The notes beneath the pieces were generated by a model. That model saw only the letters and a list, made by a program, of their open reading frames with translations. It was not told the DNA's origin and made no database searches. From contig JANQPA010000065.1 of assembly GCA_028285545.1 (NCBI GenBank), positions 36,876 through 100,875 of the forward strand: 64,000 bases of DNA, in the 5' to 3' direction. The stretch's first letter is position 1; the number at the start of each line of letters is the position of its first letter. The stretch comes from Saprospiraceae bacterium (GTDB lineage Bacteria; Bacteroidota; Bacteroidia; Chitinophagales; Saprospiraceae). Below, piece by piece: positions 35,915 to 44,234 of the stretch. Both the position numbers and the translations under genes were made by a program.

Positions 35915-35960
35915 TTAAATATTAACATGTCGCCGCCGGGCGGCACATGTTAATATTTAA
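35915..35960. repeat. Imperfect GC-centred palindrome
   Basis: A 16-base AT-rich arm ending ACATGT at 35915-35930 pairs with 35945-35960. The centre (CGCCGCCGGGCGGC) forms five or six further G-C pairs around a small loop with one bulged base. It sits 31 bases upstream of the SNF gene start and could be an operator, an attenuator or a terminator for upstream transcripts. Confidence 0.6.
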
Positions 35961-36204
35961 TTTGAAATGACGCTTATAAAGCTAAAATAAATTTTTTTAT
36001 GGGTAGATATAGGCAAACCATTAGGGTGTGCCTATGCTACTGAAGGTAAAATCCCCTTCTTATTTCTTGGAAAGGTAAAGTACTGTTTGGTGAAGTATGC
36101 TTCCTTTTAATAGGGAAGCTGGTGAAGTTGATTGCATTTTAGTAAGCGGTACTAGGTATTAACTGTATTTGTTCATTAAATAGTATAGAACCCTCATTTT
36201 AATT

Positions 36205-36281
36205 TCAATAACAATATCAATTGCAATAACAATACTCATGTAAAGATTGACATTGCAGTTGTTATTGACATTGATATTGCC
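36205..36281. repeat. Inverted hexamer array after the cyclase gene
   Basis: Arm one (36205-36235) has TCAATAACAATATCAATTGC and further CAATAA units. Arm two (36246-36281) has ATTGACATTG, then GTTATTGACATTGATATTGC, complementary in pieces. It begins 2 bases past the stop of the cyclase gene on the minus strand. Confidence 0.7.
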
Positions 36282-36283
36282 TA

Positions 36284-38224
36284 TTAGGCGATTTTTAAAA
36301 TTTTCACTGGATTGGATCTTCCTTTTACTTCAACCTCCAGGAATGGTTGATTAAGCGTAAGTGGTTGGTCCAACTTGGTGCAAACCTCTTCAGTAATGAT
36401 CAGTTGAGATTTATAAGTTTTATTTAATTGTTCCACTCTACTGGCAATAATAACTGGATTGCCGGTAACGGAATACTGTTTTCTTTTTTCATTGCCTACA
36501 TTCCCCGTAACAACATGCCCCGCATGAAGACCGATGCCCACTCTGGTTCTTGGGATTAGGCGAGCTTCATTGCGTTCCTTGACTTCATGTAGGATTTCTT
36601 TGGCAGCCAAAAAGGCATTTTGACAATCATTGCCATGAGATACTGGAGCACCAAAGGTAGCCATAAACCCATCGCCTAGAAGTTGGTTGATAGTGCCATT
36701 ATATTTTTGAACAATGTCTATCATAAAGCCAAAAACATTATTCTGATAGTCGATTATTTCCTCAGGGCTTAATTTTTCGGCCATGGGCGTAAAATCCCTA
36801 ATATCCAAAAACATGATGCAGACAAAGCATCTTCCACCTGGCTTGTTGGTGCCATTGGTTAATAATTCCATGGCTACATCTCCAGAGACTTGTTGTCTGA
36901 GTAATTTGACAATCTTTTCTTCGGCTCCTTCCAATTTATTTTTGGTATTATCTAAATCCCGGAAGGCGATGCTTAGTTTTTTGTGCTCGCGTCTTTTAGA
37001 CATATAAAAATAGAAAGTCACCAGGGTACTCAATAATACTAAAAGGATAACGACAATAGCTGTATTTCGAAATCTGACCTGCTTTTCTCTTTCCTGGGCT
37101 AGAGCTTCGACATTAAGATCTGCAATCTTTTTTTGCTGTTTTAAAAGCAGCATTTCATTTTCTCTGCGCATATTTTCGGCTGCTGCTTTGAGGCTATCTT
37201 CGACCATTTTTTGAGATAGCTCCTGATACATTTTGTAATAAGCTAAAGATTTTTCATAATCTCTTTGTTTGGCATAACGATCAGAGATCCCTTTTATCTT
37301 TTCCTGTTCCAGCCTTAGAGATTTCTGAAATTCTTTATTTCTGAAACCCGTTACAGCAGGAACATCCGCTATTTCTGGTAAATCTTGTTTTTCAAGGGTA
37401 TAGTTAAAGGGCTCTTTACTCTCCACATCCACTTCAGAGTAAAGAGACTCCACATCATTTTGTTGTTCTTCAATTTCAGTCACCACTTCTGTCAAAAAAG
37501 CCTGGGCTTGGGCATGCTTGTTTAGGCTGTCCAATAAATAAGCCACATTGAGTTGCAGCTCGTTAATCTGAACAATGTCCCCAGTGTTTTTCAAAAAATT
37601 GATGGCCTTATTATAATGGGCTATAGCTTCTTCATAGTCTTTTTTCTTTGCTTTAGTTTTGGCATTTCTGATTTCTGCCTGTACTTTCAAGTCATTGGTG
37701 GCTCCTGTAACTACCTTTCTTAGGCTAACATCCCTAAAAGCTTTGTTTAGTATATTTTCCTTAATTTCTCCTTCCTCAATCATCTCTTGTATGTCTTCCA
37801 GGTAATCCTCTGTATCATAAAGATAAATTTCATCATCTATGACAACAGCCAGGGATTTAGCAGATTGTAGTTGTTCTCTGGATTGGAAAAAGTGGCCTTT
37901 ATCATATAGAAGTTCGCCTAATTGGAAGTAGGCCTTTACCAACTCTTTCTTATCTTTATCAGATGCAGAAGTGTTCAATTCCGTGAATATGTTTTTTCCC
38001 AAAATCACGGCCTGGCGGCCAAATCTAATGGCTTTCCTGTTTTGGGCATCTTGATAATGCTCAGTCAGACGATTTAAAGCCTTAAGTTTTTCCAGGCCAT
38101 AAAGATTTTTTAGCTCTGCCTCCGTTTCTTCAATGGATTTATTTTGAGCATTTACCTGCAGGGCAAAAAGAGGGGTGAGACTAATGATCAGGCATAATAT
38201 GAATCCATGTAAATACACTTTCAT
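36284..38224 (-). CDS. TPR-linked class III adenylate/guanylate cyclase
   Basis: 646 residues. Signal peptide (to about 26), a periplasmic helical/TPR-like region of about 350 residues, a coiled coil, one membrane helix near 388-407, then a cytosolic class III cyclase domain at about 460-640. The two metal-binding Asp residues are in FLDIRDFT (474 and 477), with GDGFMATFG at 517-525 and GIGLHAGHVVTGNVG further on. The TPR-coiled-coil-cyclase layout suggests periplasmic signals regulate cyclic-nucleotide synthesis. Whether the product is cAMP or cGMP is not clear. Confidence 0.9.
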   Translation of the reverse strand: MKVYLHGFILCLIISLTPLFALQVNAQNKSIEETEAELKNLYGLEKLKALNRLTEHYQDAQNRKAIRFGRQAVILGKNIFTELNTSASDKDKKELVKAYFQLGELLYDKGHFFQSREQLQSAKSLAVVIDDEIYLYDTEDYLEDIQEMIEEGEIKENILNKAFRDVSLRKVVTGATNDLKVQAEIRNAKTKAKKKDYEEAIAHYNKAINFLKNTGDIVQINELQLNVAYLLDSLNKHAQAQAFLTEVVTEIEEQQNDVESLYSEVDVESKEPFNYTLEKQDLPEIADVPAVTGFRNKEFQKSLRLEQEKIKGISDRYAKQRDYEKSLAYYKMYQELSQKMVEDSLKAAAENMRRENEMLLLKQQKKIADLNVEALAQEREKQVRFRNTAIVVILLVLLSTLVTFYFYMSKRREHKKLSIAFRDLDNTKNKLEGAEEKIVKLLRQQVSGDVAMELLTNGTNKPGGRCFVCIMFLDIRDFTPMAEKLSPEEIIDYQNNVFGFMIDIVQKYNGTINQLLGDGFMATFGAPVSHGNDCQNAFLAAKEILHEVKERNEARLIPRTRVGIGLHAGHVVTGNVGNEKRKQYSVTGNPVIIASRVEQLNKTYKSQLIITEEVCTKLDQPLTLNQPFLEVEVKGRSNPVKILKIA

Positions 38225-38345
38225 GGTACTCCAGGTTTATTATAAACATCTAAAATACGAATTCTCTATTGAATAAAGACTCAATTATTGGACGATTGTA
38301 GGCATGAAATAGATTAAATCAATCTAGAATATTATTACCAGATTG

Positions 38346-38939
38346 CTATAATTCTAGTTCTTCTGCTAAAGATTCTCTTACCCATGGATCAAAATGAGAT
38401 GAATATGTCTCTTTCAATTCATTCCAAGTCTTTTCTTCCTCAAACCAACCAAATATGTTAATAGCCTGATAATTCATTAAAAAAGAATCACTATTGGTCT
38501 CTGTTAAAGTATATTTTAATCTACCCATTTCAATAATTCCCTCCGAAATGGCTACCCTTGTTTTTTGATTAGATAATTCGAAAAGAATGGGAGTATGGAA
38601 AAGAATATCCATAATTAAATATAACAGATGGTCTCTTTGCCATCCCTCCAACTCATTCTTTATTCGAGTGAGCTGCTTAATCACTTTTGAAAATAAATAA
38701 GCCAATTCAGGTATTTTGGATTCCGTAAAAGGGAAAACACCTTGTAGGAGTCCAAGAATTATTTGGTACTTTTTAAACCCTACTGAACCGACTTTTTTTT
38801 GGGCTAAAAAGTCCAGCAAAAATTCTGAACATTCTGCTTTTTCTGCAATACCTAAAGCAAAGACTTCTTCCCAAAAGAATCTATCATAAGGTTTGGGTTT
38901 TTCGAAATAGGGCTGAATTTTTTCCTCAAATGAATTCAT
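38346..38939 (-). CDS. Helical hypothetical protein
   Basis: 197 residues, cytosolic, almost entirely alpha-helical with HEAT-like spacing of helices (FWEEVFALGIAEKAECSEFL, ILGLLQGVFPF, WVRESLAEELEL). No family is recognised. It ends with two acidic helices. It lies 24 bases downstream of the peptidase-like gene at 38964 and is probably co-transcribed with it, so a cytosolic partner role is possible, not shown. Confidence 0.7.
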   Translation of the reverse strand: MNSFEEKIQPYFEKPKPYDRFFWEEVFALGIAEKAECSEFLLDFLAQKKVGSVGFKKYQIILGLLQGVFPFTESKIPELAYLFSKVIKQLTRIKNELEGWQRDHLLYLIMDILFHTPILFELSNQKTRVAISEGIIEMGRLKYTLTETNSDSFLMNYQAINIFGWFEEEKTWNELKETYSSHFDPWVRESLAEELEL

Positions 38940-38963
38940 TTGGAAATCATGTTATGATATCTT

Positions 38964-39752
38964 TTATTTAAAAACTAACCCCACTAGCATATTTCTAGTC
39001 TCAAACAGCATGGTTTTCACCTCTTCTTTTGAAAAAATACCATTGGATAGCATACCAGGTTTTCTCCAGGTATCCAGAAAATGGAAGTCTTTTCCTCTTT
39101 TAAAACAGATGATATAATGATTCCCAGGAGCTCCTTCTCCAATGGGTTTGCTTTTCCAGGCTTCCATATCTTCATGAACACCCATTAAAATGACTCCATT
39201 AGGATTGTTTTTAAAAAATTGGAGTACCTTTTTCTTTTTCTGATATTCTGCATCTTTTTTAGGACCTAAAAGCGGTTCATATTTAAAGTCCATGGCATCC
39301 AGGATATAAGGTAGTTCTACATCCTCCGGCATGTACCAGCTTTCTAATTTGCCCCGATCATCCCATTTGGGTTTAAAGCTGCCGTAGATACCAGGGCGAT
39401 CATCGCTTTCCGCTAGTATTACTAATGTATCTTGAAGCTGATGTATGTTTTTAAAACTCAGATCCTGATTTAATCCATACTTTGAAATCAGACCTGGCCA
39501 ATCTCCATTCATTACTAGATAGGCATTTAGACAGGCGGATGCCGAGCATCGGGCATAATCATTTTTGGTATACTCTAATTTATCTATCTGGGAAACATGA
39601 CTTAGTTTTTGTTCAATGGTATGGCCAGGGAGCAAATCAGTTTCTTTATATTCAAAATCCAGGGCTTTAGCAGTCTTTTCAGATTGTGAGAAGGCAAGGT
39701 TTACAGAAAATAAAAGTAATATAATCCAGATCCGATTCAATAATTTTTTCAT
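38964..39752 (-). CDS. Secreted papain-like/C39-like cysteine peptidase candidate
   Basis: 262 residues with a signal peptide (MKKLLNRIWIILLLFSVNLAFS). YTKNDYARCSASACLNAYLV carries two Cys residues before a helix, as in C39/transglutaminase-like folds. The His and Asp of a papain-type triad could be in GNHYIICFKRG and FHFLDTWRK. The assignment is by motif and fold pattern only; no named family is recognised. The neighbour at 38346 is on the same strand with a short gap. Confidence 0.55.
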   Translation of the reverse strand: MKKLLNRIWIILLLFSVNLAFSQSEKTAKALDFEYKETDLLPGHTIEQKLSHVSQIDKLEYTKNDYARCSASACLNAYLVMNGDWPGLISKYGLNQDLSFKNIHQLQDTLVILAESDDRPGIYGSFKPKWDDRGKLESWYMPEDVELPYILDAMDFKYEPLLGPKKDAEYQKKKKVLQFFKNNPNGVILMGVHEDMEAWKSKPIGEGAPGNHYIICFKRGKDFHFLDTWRKPGMLSNGIFSKEEVKTMLFETRNMLVGLVFK

Positions 39753-39891
39753 CTGCTCTTTTTTTATGAAAATAAAAAAAAAGAGCTTGTTCTTAATAAT
39801 TGTAGAAAGAAAACAAGCCTAAACATTTTTTCATAGATAATTAAGGTTCCGGATTTACTAAAATTCATGATTTTGATGTGTAGTCTTTAAC

Positions 39892-40006
39892 TTTAAACTG
39901 TACTATATCGTTTACGATGTCAGGATTTCAACATTTATGTTGAAAAAACTGGAAACAGTCTAAAGACTATTTCCCAGACATCGTAAACGATATAGTACAG
40001 TTTAAA
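39892..40006 (-). repeat. Three-armed inverted repeat after the hydrolase gene
   Basis: Outer arms 39892-39921 and 39977-40006 are perfect 30-base complements. The 55-base insert holds two further hairpins: TTCAAC/GTTGAA around ATTTAT (about 39927-39944) and GGAAACAGTCT/AGACTATTTCC (about 39951-39974) with one mismatch. Together they would form a cloverleaf-like structure, ending 3 bases before the stop codon of the 40010 gene. Confidence 0.75.
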
Positions 40007-40009
40007 AAA

Positions 40010-41494
40010 TTACTTTCTTCCCATAGATGGGTGCCACAGTTTGCTCGTTTCGCCTTTCACGGGAATAAATCGAAGCTTTGGCTGGGTTAAAGCCACATCA
40101 TCTATATTTTCCCCTTTTAAAAAACGAACAATGGTTTCAGTAGCCTTGGGGTGAGTCAGAATTTGTTCATGACCAGCATTTTTAACAATAATATGATTGC
40201 TATTAGAATACCCCCATCTTACCTCCTCGGCCTGATGTGGAGGAGTATTAAAATCGAGGGTGCCACTCATGAATAAAGTGCGTGTATGGGTTGTCAGGGG
40301 AGCTCGAAACTCTTCGCCAAGGTCAGGATGAGGCCATTCGTTTTCATTTCTTGGATTGACCACATTTTTGAAATAACTCTTTGCTTTTTCCTCCTTAATG
40401 CGGGCTAATCTACTTGGGGAAGCACCTGAGGCCGGGTCCATGGTAGAAGACATACCTTGAACACCAAAGACACTTGTAATTCGTTTTTGGACAAACCATC
40501 TTAGGTGAGAATAGTCGCCCTGATCAATTGTGTACAATAAGCGAGGAAAAACCGGAAGGTCACTGGCATCACCTATATCAAATCGCATCATCAGATTTAA
40601 TCCATAAGCACCAATCTGGACTTTCATTGGAGATTGAGTAAGTGGTGACTGGACCTCTAATTCGATGGGTTTTTTTTCCAATTTTTGAACTACCTTTTCA
40701 TATAAAGCTACAAGATCAGGTACTTCCTTATTTATATTTGGGTCCTCTTTAGCCATTAATGCAATTTTTCGAAATTGAACATCCATTGCTAGTGGAAGCT
40801 TGAAGGTATGATTAGGCCCTTCTACCCCTACCAGGACTGCATTTTCGACATAATCTTCATAATATTTAATATAGGCCTGCCCTAAATGGGTTCCATAACT
40901 GAATCCGAATAGGTTGATTTTATCATACCCTAAAGCTTGACGCAGCGCATCTATATCATTGGCATTTTCGATGGTAGTATATCCATTCAGGTCTACTCCT
41001 CTCTTATTAAACTCCTCCAAAGCAGCATTGCCAATTTTGGTGGCATGTCTGCTAGATGCTTCTGCGCTTGCAAACACATCTTCGGGAATTCCATTTCTCC
41101 AAATGTATAAAACCCGATCTCTTCCTGCTCCGGTCCCTCTTTGGTCCAATAAAATAACATCACCCACCTCCAGGTAAGGCAGCCAACTACCCAAATATCT
41201 CGGGTCATCTGCCTGCCAACTACAGCTCGAACCAGGGCCTCCTTCCAGGTAGATTAAGGGTGCCTGAGGATTAGGGTTGGTACTTTTTAGTTGGACGAAA
41301 TGAATGGCAATAGCTTCGGAATCAGGGTTATTTCTATTTTCTGGAACTTTCAGACTTCCAGAAAACCCAATAACCTCCTTGCCTGAATAGCTTGTATAGC
41401 TTCTCTTTTCTAAGGTTAAGGCATCATTTGATTTCTGGCCGATAAGATTATGTACAATTAAAAAGGCACATAACAGTAACAATGGATGTTTCAT
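40010..41494 (-). CDS. Secreted alpha/beta hydrolase with TAP-like C-terminal domain
   Basis: 494 residues from the ATG at 41494, giving a signal peptide (MKHPLLLLCAFLIVHNLIGQ). It has YLEGGPGSSCSW and LLDQRGTGAGRDR as oxyanion and domain signatures, nucleophile elbow FGFSYGTHLG, Asp in TLDFNTPP and His in NAGHEQI. A second copy of this family is at 23507. Expected role is release of N-terminal residues or a prolyl residue from peptides outside the cytosol. The 3' end is followed by a large inverted repeat. Confidence 0.9.
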   Translation of the reverse strand: MKHPLLLLCAFLIVHNLIGQKSNDALTLEKRSYTSYSGKEVIGFSGSLKVPENRNNPDSEAIAIHFVQLKSTNPNPQAPLIYLEGGPGSSCSWQADDPRYLGSWLPYLEVGDVILLDQRGTGAGRDRVLYIWRNGIPEDVFASAEASSRHATKIGNAALEEFNKRGVDLNGYTTIENANDIDALRQALGYDKINLFGFSYGTHLGQAYIKYYEDYVENAVLVGVEGPNHTFKLPLAMDVQFRKIALMAKEDPNINKEVPDLVALYEKVVQKLEKKPIELEVQSPLTQSPMKVQIGAYGLNLMMRFDIGDASDLPVFPRLLYTIDQGDYSHLRWFVQKRITSVFGVQGMSSTMDPASGASPSRLARIKEEKAKSYFKNVVNPRNENEWPHPDLGEEFRAPLTTHTRTLFMSGTLDFNTPPHQAEEVRWGYSNSNHIIVKNAGHEQILTHPKATETIVRFLKGENIDDVALTQPKLRFIPVKGETSKLWHPSMGRK

Positions 41495-41696
41495 ATAAAA
41501 TTGTTTTTTACACCAATCTATTATCAAAAAATCAAGCTATGGGAAAAGAGCGACTAAGTGAATAAAACGGATGCCAGAGAATAATTAAAAGCCTACCAAT
41601 TGAACTCATGGGCTGAAAATCCTAATTCAACAGTTGAATATTCAAATCCGGCGACTTTTCTGAAAGCCATGTGTTTTTTCTTTAATTTTCATATCT

Positions 41697-42767
41697 ATGG
41701 AGCGAGAGAATAACCTACTTGATCGGCTGCTGAAAAACCGAGCCTTATCTCATACTTTATTTTGGTTAATGGTTTTATTCATGGCCCCCATTACCACTTA
41801 TGGCGGCATAACTGAAAAATGGGAAGCTTTTATTTTTAGAGCTGTGGCAATGCCGATTAAAATGGCTGTTACCTATATTTTGGTGTATTACCAAATCCCC
41901 GAGTTACTGCAAAAAAAGAAGTACATTCAATTTATACTTAGTTTTCTGCTATTGACTATCCTATTAACTTTTATTTACAGAATCAATAATGTCCATATTG
42001 CTGAGACGCTTGCCGGGATTGATTCACCAAAAGAATCCCTGCCCCAGATGATCTCTGAATTTTGGGCTACAGTAATAGGATATGCACCGAGACTTTATGT
42101 TTTTACGGTCATTTTTCTTTTTATCAAAATGATTATGGACCGATCAGCTGAAAAGCATCAGATTGACATCCTCAAAAAAGAAAAAGCTACTGCAGAGCTC
42201 AATTTTCTGAAAGCTCAGATTCACCCTCATTTTTTGTTTAACACCCTCAATAACCTGTACTCCTTGACTCTTGATAAATCTGATAAAGCTCCGGATGTGG
42301 TAGCCAAATTATCGGAAATGCTAGACTATATGCTGTATCAATGTAGTGGTGATCAGGTTTTAGTCAATAAAGAAGTAGCATTATTGGAACATTATATTGA
42401 TTTGGAAAAATTGCGATATGGGGATAGACTGAATCTTAGTTTTGATTATAACATTAAAGATCCTCAGGCCACAATAGCGCCTTTAATCCTACTCTCTATT
42501 GTTGAAAATGCCTTTAAGCATGGGGTTAGTGGTACGATTCAACACGCTATTATCCAAATATCTTTAAGAGTGAAAAACGATTCTATTCATTTTCGAGTTT
42601 ATAACACCAAGCCAAGCGTTGAGCTAAATGGCGAGAAAAGTTATAAAGAAGGGGTAGGAATGAAAAATATTCTTCGTCAGTTGGAATTGATTTATCCAAA
42701 GCAATATCAGTGGGACATTAAAGAACAGGATGAATCATATGAAGTGAATCTATGGATCAAAACTTAG
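41697..42767 (+). CDS. LytS/YehU-type sensor histidine kinase, paralogue 2
   Basis: 356 residues. Four hydrophobic segments lie near 18-36, 46-66, 76-94 and 122-146. The His_kinase box QIHPHFLFNTLNNLYSL has the phospho-acceptor His at about 178. VENAFKHGVSG at about 269-279 and GVGMKN near 319 are the ATPase boxes. Over the catalytic part it is very similar to the kinase at 338-1396 (shared LDYMLY, IAPLILL and other strings), so they are paralogues. It overlaps the downstream regulator by 16 bases. Confidence 0.95.
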   Translation: MERENNLLDRLLKNRALSHTLFWLMVLFMAPITTYGGITEKWEAFIFRAVAMPIKMAVTYILVYYQIPELLQKKKYIQFILSFLLLTILLTFIYRINNVHIAETLAGIDSPKESLPQMISEFWATVIGYAPRLYVFTVIFLFIKMIMDRSAEKHQIDILKKEKATAELNFLKAQIHPHFLFNTLNNLYSLTLDKSDKAPDVVAKLSEMLDYMLYQCSGDQVLVNKEVALLEHYIDLEKLRYGDRLNLSFDYNIKDPQATIAPLILLSIVENAFKHGVSGTIQHAIIQISLRVKNDSIHFRVYNTKPSVELNGEKSYKEGVGMKNILRQLELIYPKQYQWDIKEQDESYEVNLWIKT

Positions 42768-43489
42768 AAAAAAAGATTAATTGCCTGGTGGTCGATGATG
42801 AACCATTGGCTATGCGTTTGCTGGAAAAGCACATTGCTCAATTTCCTCAACTGAAGCTGGTGGCCAGCTGCTGGAATGCCATTGAAGCATTCGATCTACT
42901 AAAAAAACATACTATTGATCTTATTTTCCTGGATATTCAAATGCCAGGACTGACGGGAATTGATTTCGTGAAGTCTTTGCAAAACCCTCCTCATGTCATT
43001 TTTACTACGGCTTACCGGGAATATGCTGTTGAAAGCTATGAGCTTGATGTGATCGATTATTTATTGAAGCCCATTACTATGGAACGCTTCTTTAAATCTA
43101 TTAGTAAATATTTTGATCGAATAGAAAATATAGCTTCATCGCCCAATAATGCCACACAGGTTGCCTCAAGTGAAAGCTCTTTTATTTTTGTCAATACAAA
43201 CAGAAAACATATAAAAGTTTGGTTCAAGGATATCCTTTATGTTGAAAGCGTGAAGGATTATGTACGCATCCACCGCTCCAAACAGAGTATAATGACCAAA
43301 GATAAGATCAGCGAATTTGAGCATAAATTGCCCGATCATTTTCTACGGATACATCGATCTTTTATCATCAACACCCAAAAAATAAGCGCCTATACTTCCC
43401 ATGATATTGAAATTGAAGGAAGGGAAATCCCTATTGGCATTTCATATAAAAAAGGAGTGATGAACTTTCTGAGGAAAGATGGGAGCTAG
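42752..43489 (+). CDS. LytTR-family response regulator
   Basis: 245 residues. Receiver domain (about 9-125): CLVVDDEPLAM acidic pair, phospho-acceptor Asp61 in LIFLDIQMPG, TTAYREYA and DYLLKP. LytTR domain at about 150-243, with FKDILYVESVKDYVRIHRS and FLRIHRSFIINTQKI. It is a transcription factor acting on direct-repeat promoters. It overlaps the kinase gene by 16 bases, forming an operon. The partial regulator at the start of the window is its paralogue. Confidence 0.95.
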   Translation: MDQNLEKKINCLVVDDEPLAMRLLEKHIAQFPQLKLVASCWNAIEAFDLLKKHTIDLIFLDIQMPGLTGIDFVKSLQNPPHVIFTTAYREYAVESYELDVIDYLLKPITMERFFKSISKYFDRIENIASSPNNATQVASSESSFIFVNTNRKHIKVWFKDILYVESVKDYVRIHRSKQSIMTKDKISEFEHKLPDHFLRIHRSFIINTQKISAYTSHDIEIEGREIPIGISYKKGVMNFLRKDGS

Positions 43490-43490
43490 C

Positions 43491-43823
43491 TTATGGATAC
43501 ATATATAGCAGTGCAATACCCCATAGTAAAATCAATAAAGTATTTAATATTCCTCCTGTCCATTTAAAAAAAGAAGAGGGTTCATTTACCGTAATGCTAA
43601 TGAGCGTAAATACTATGCCTATGATACAAGACAAAGTTGTTAATATTTCCGCTCGCTTAATTTTTTCCCCTATTCTTGGATCTACAGGTTTAAAAGATTC
43701 AAGAGCCTTATTAGCAAAATAGAGCATTACGATTATGGTAATGAATGCCATAGCAAAAGATAACTTCGAAAACATCTTTTTGGGTTTTGGTTCTTTTTCC
43801 GTTTTATTGAGGATCTGAGTCAT
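43491..43823 (-). CDS. Small three-helix membrane protein
   Basis: 110 residues with three hydrophobic helices (about 23-42, 57-77 and 88-108) and a charged N-terminal segment (NKTEKEPKPKKMF). No family is recognised. It begins 19 bases after the stop of the cupin gene at 43843, so the two are probably one transcript, and it ends 2 bases after the convergent regulator gene. Confidence 0.65.
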   Translation of the reverse strand: MTQILNKTEKEPKPKKMFSKLSFAMAFITIIVMLYFANKALESFKPVDPRIGEKIKRAEILTTLSCIIGIVFTLISITVNEPSSFFKWTGGILNTLLILLWGIALLYMYP

Positions 43824-43842
43824 ATTTATCAGTCAATGAATA

Positions 43843-44139
43843 TTATTTTTCCTGGGTAAGGGTAAATATATTTTCTGCCTCCAGCCCCATTACTTCATGT
43901 TCTATATTCACAGGAATTTGAAAGGCGTCATATTGCTGAAAAACGATTTTGGTTCCGCTCAGGTGAAACTCGACGGATCCTTTTAAAACGGTGAGCGTGG
44001 TAGGAATGGAAGTTTTGTGTTTGGCAAGCCATTGGTTTTCTAATAGGCCAATGGCTAGAAGATTTAATTTTTCCGTTTTCCAAATTGATAAAACGGCGGG
44101 TTTGTCAGGAGAAAAGTTTAAGTCTTGGCTTATATTCAT
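43843..44139 (-). CDS. Cupin-like protein
   Basis: 98 residues, cytosolic. Compact beta-barrel pattern: TTLTVLKGSVEFHLSGTKIV in two parts, then YDAFQIPVNIEHEVMGLE, typical of a cupin_2-like fold. Only some of the usual metal ligands are visible (the His before EV, Glu in HEV), so metal binding is uncertain. It lies in the same orientation as the aminotransferase gene upstream, with 95 bases between. Confidence 0.65.
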   Translation of the reverse strand: MNISQDLNFSPDKPAVLSIWKTEKLNLLAIGLLENQWLAKHKTSIPTTLTVLKGSVEFHLSGTKIVFQQYDAFQIPVNIEHEVMGLEAENIFTLTQEK

Positions 44140-44234
44140 AATCCTTCAGGTTTTATCCAAATATAAGCCGAAATCTGCTAATTTGCGCATGAAGGACAAC
44201 TGCCATTGTCCTCCATGCTCATATTTACTTTGCC

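Larger units (their letters stand above)
35885..36283. other. About 400-base gap with hairpin and repeat, no gene
   Basis: It holds the imperfect palindrome at 35915-35960 and the inverted hexamer array at 36205-36281. The remaining 240 bases show no open frame or other signal I can support. Confidence 0.7.
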
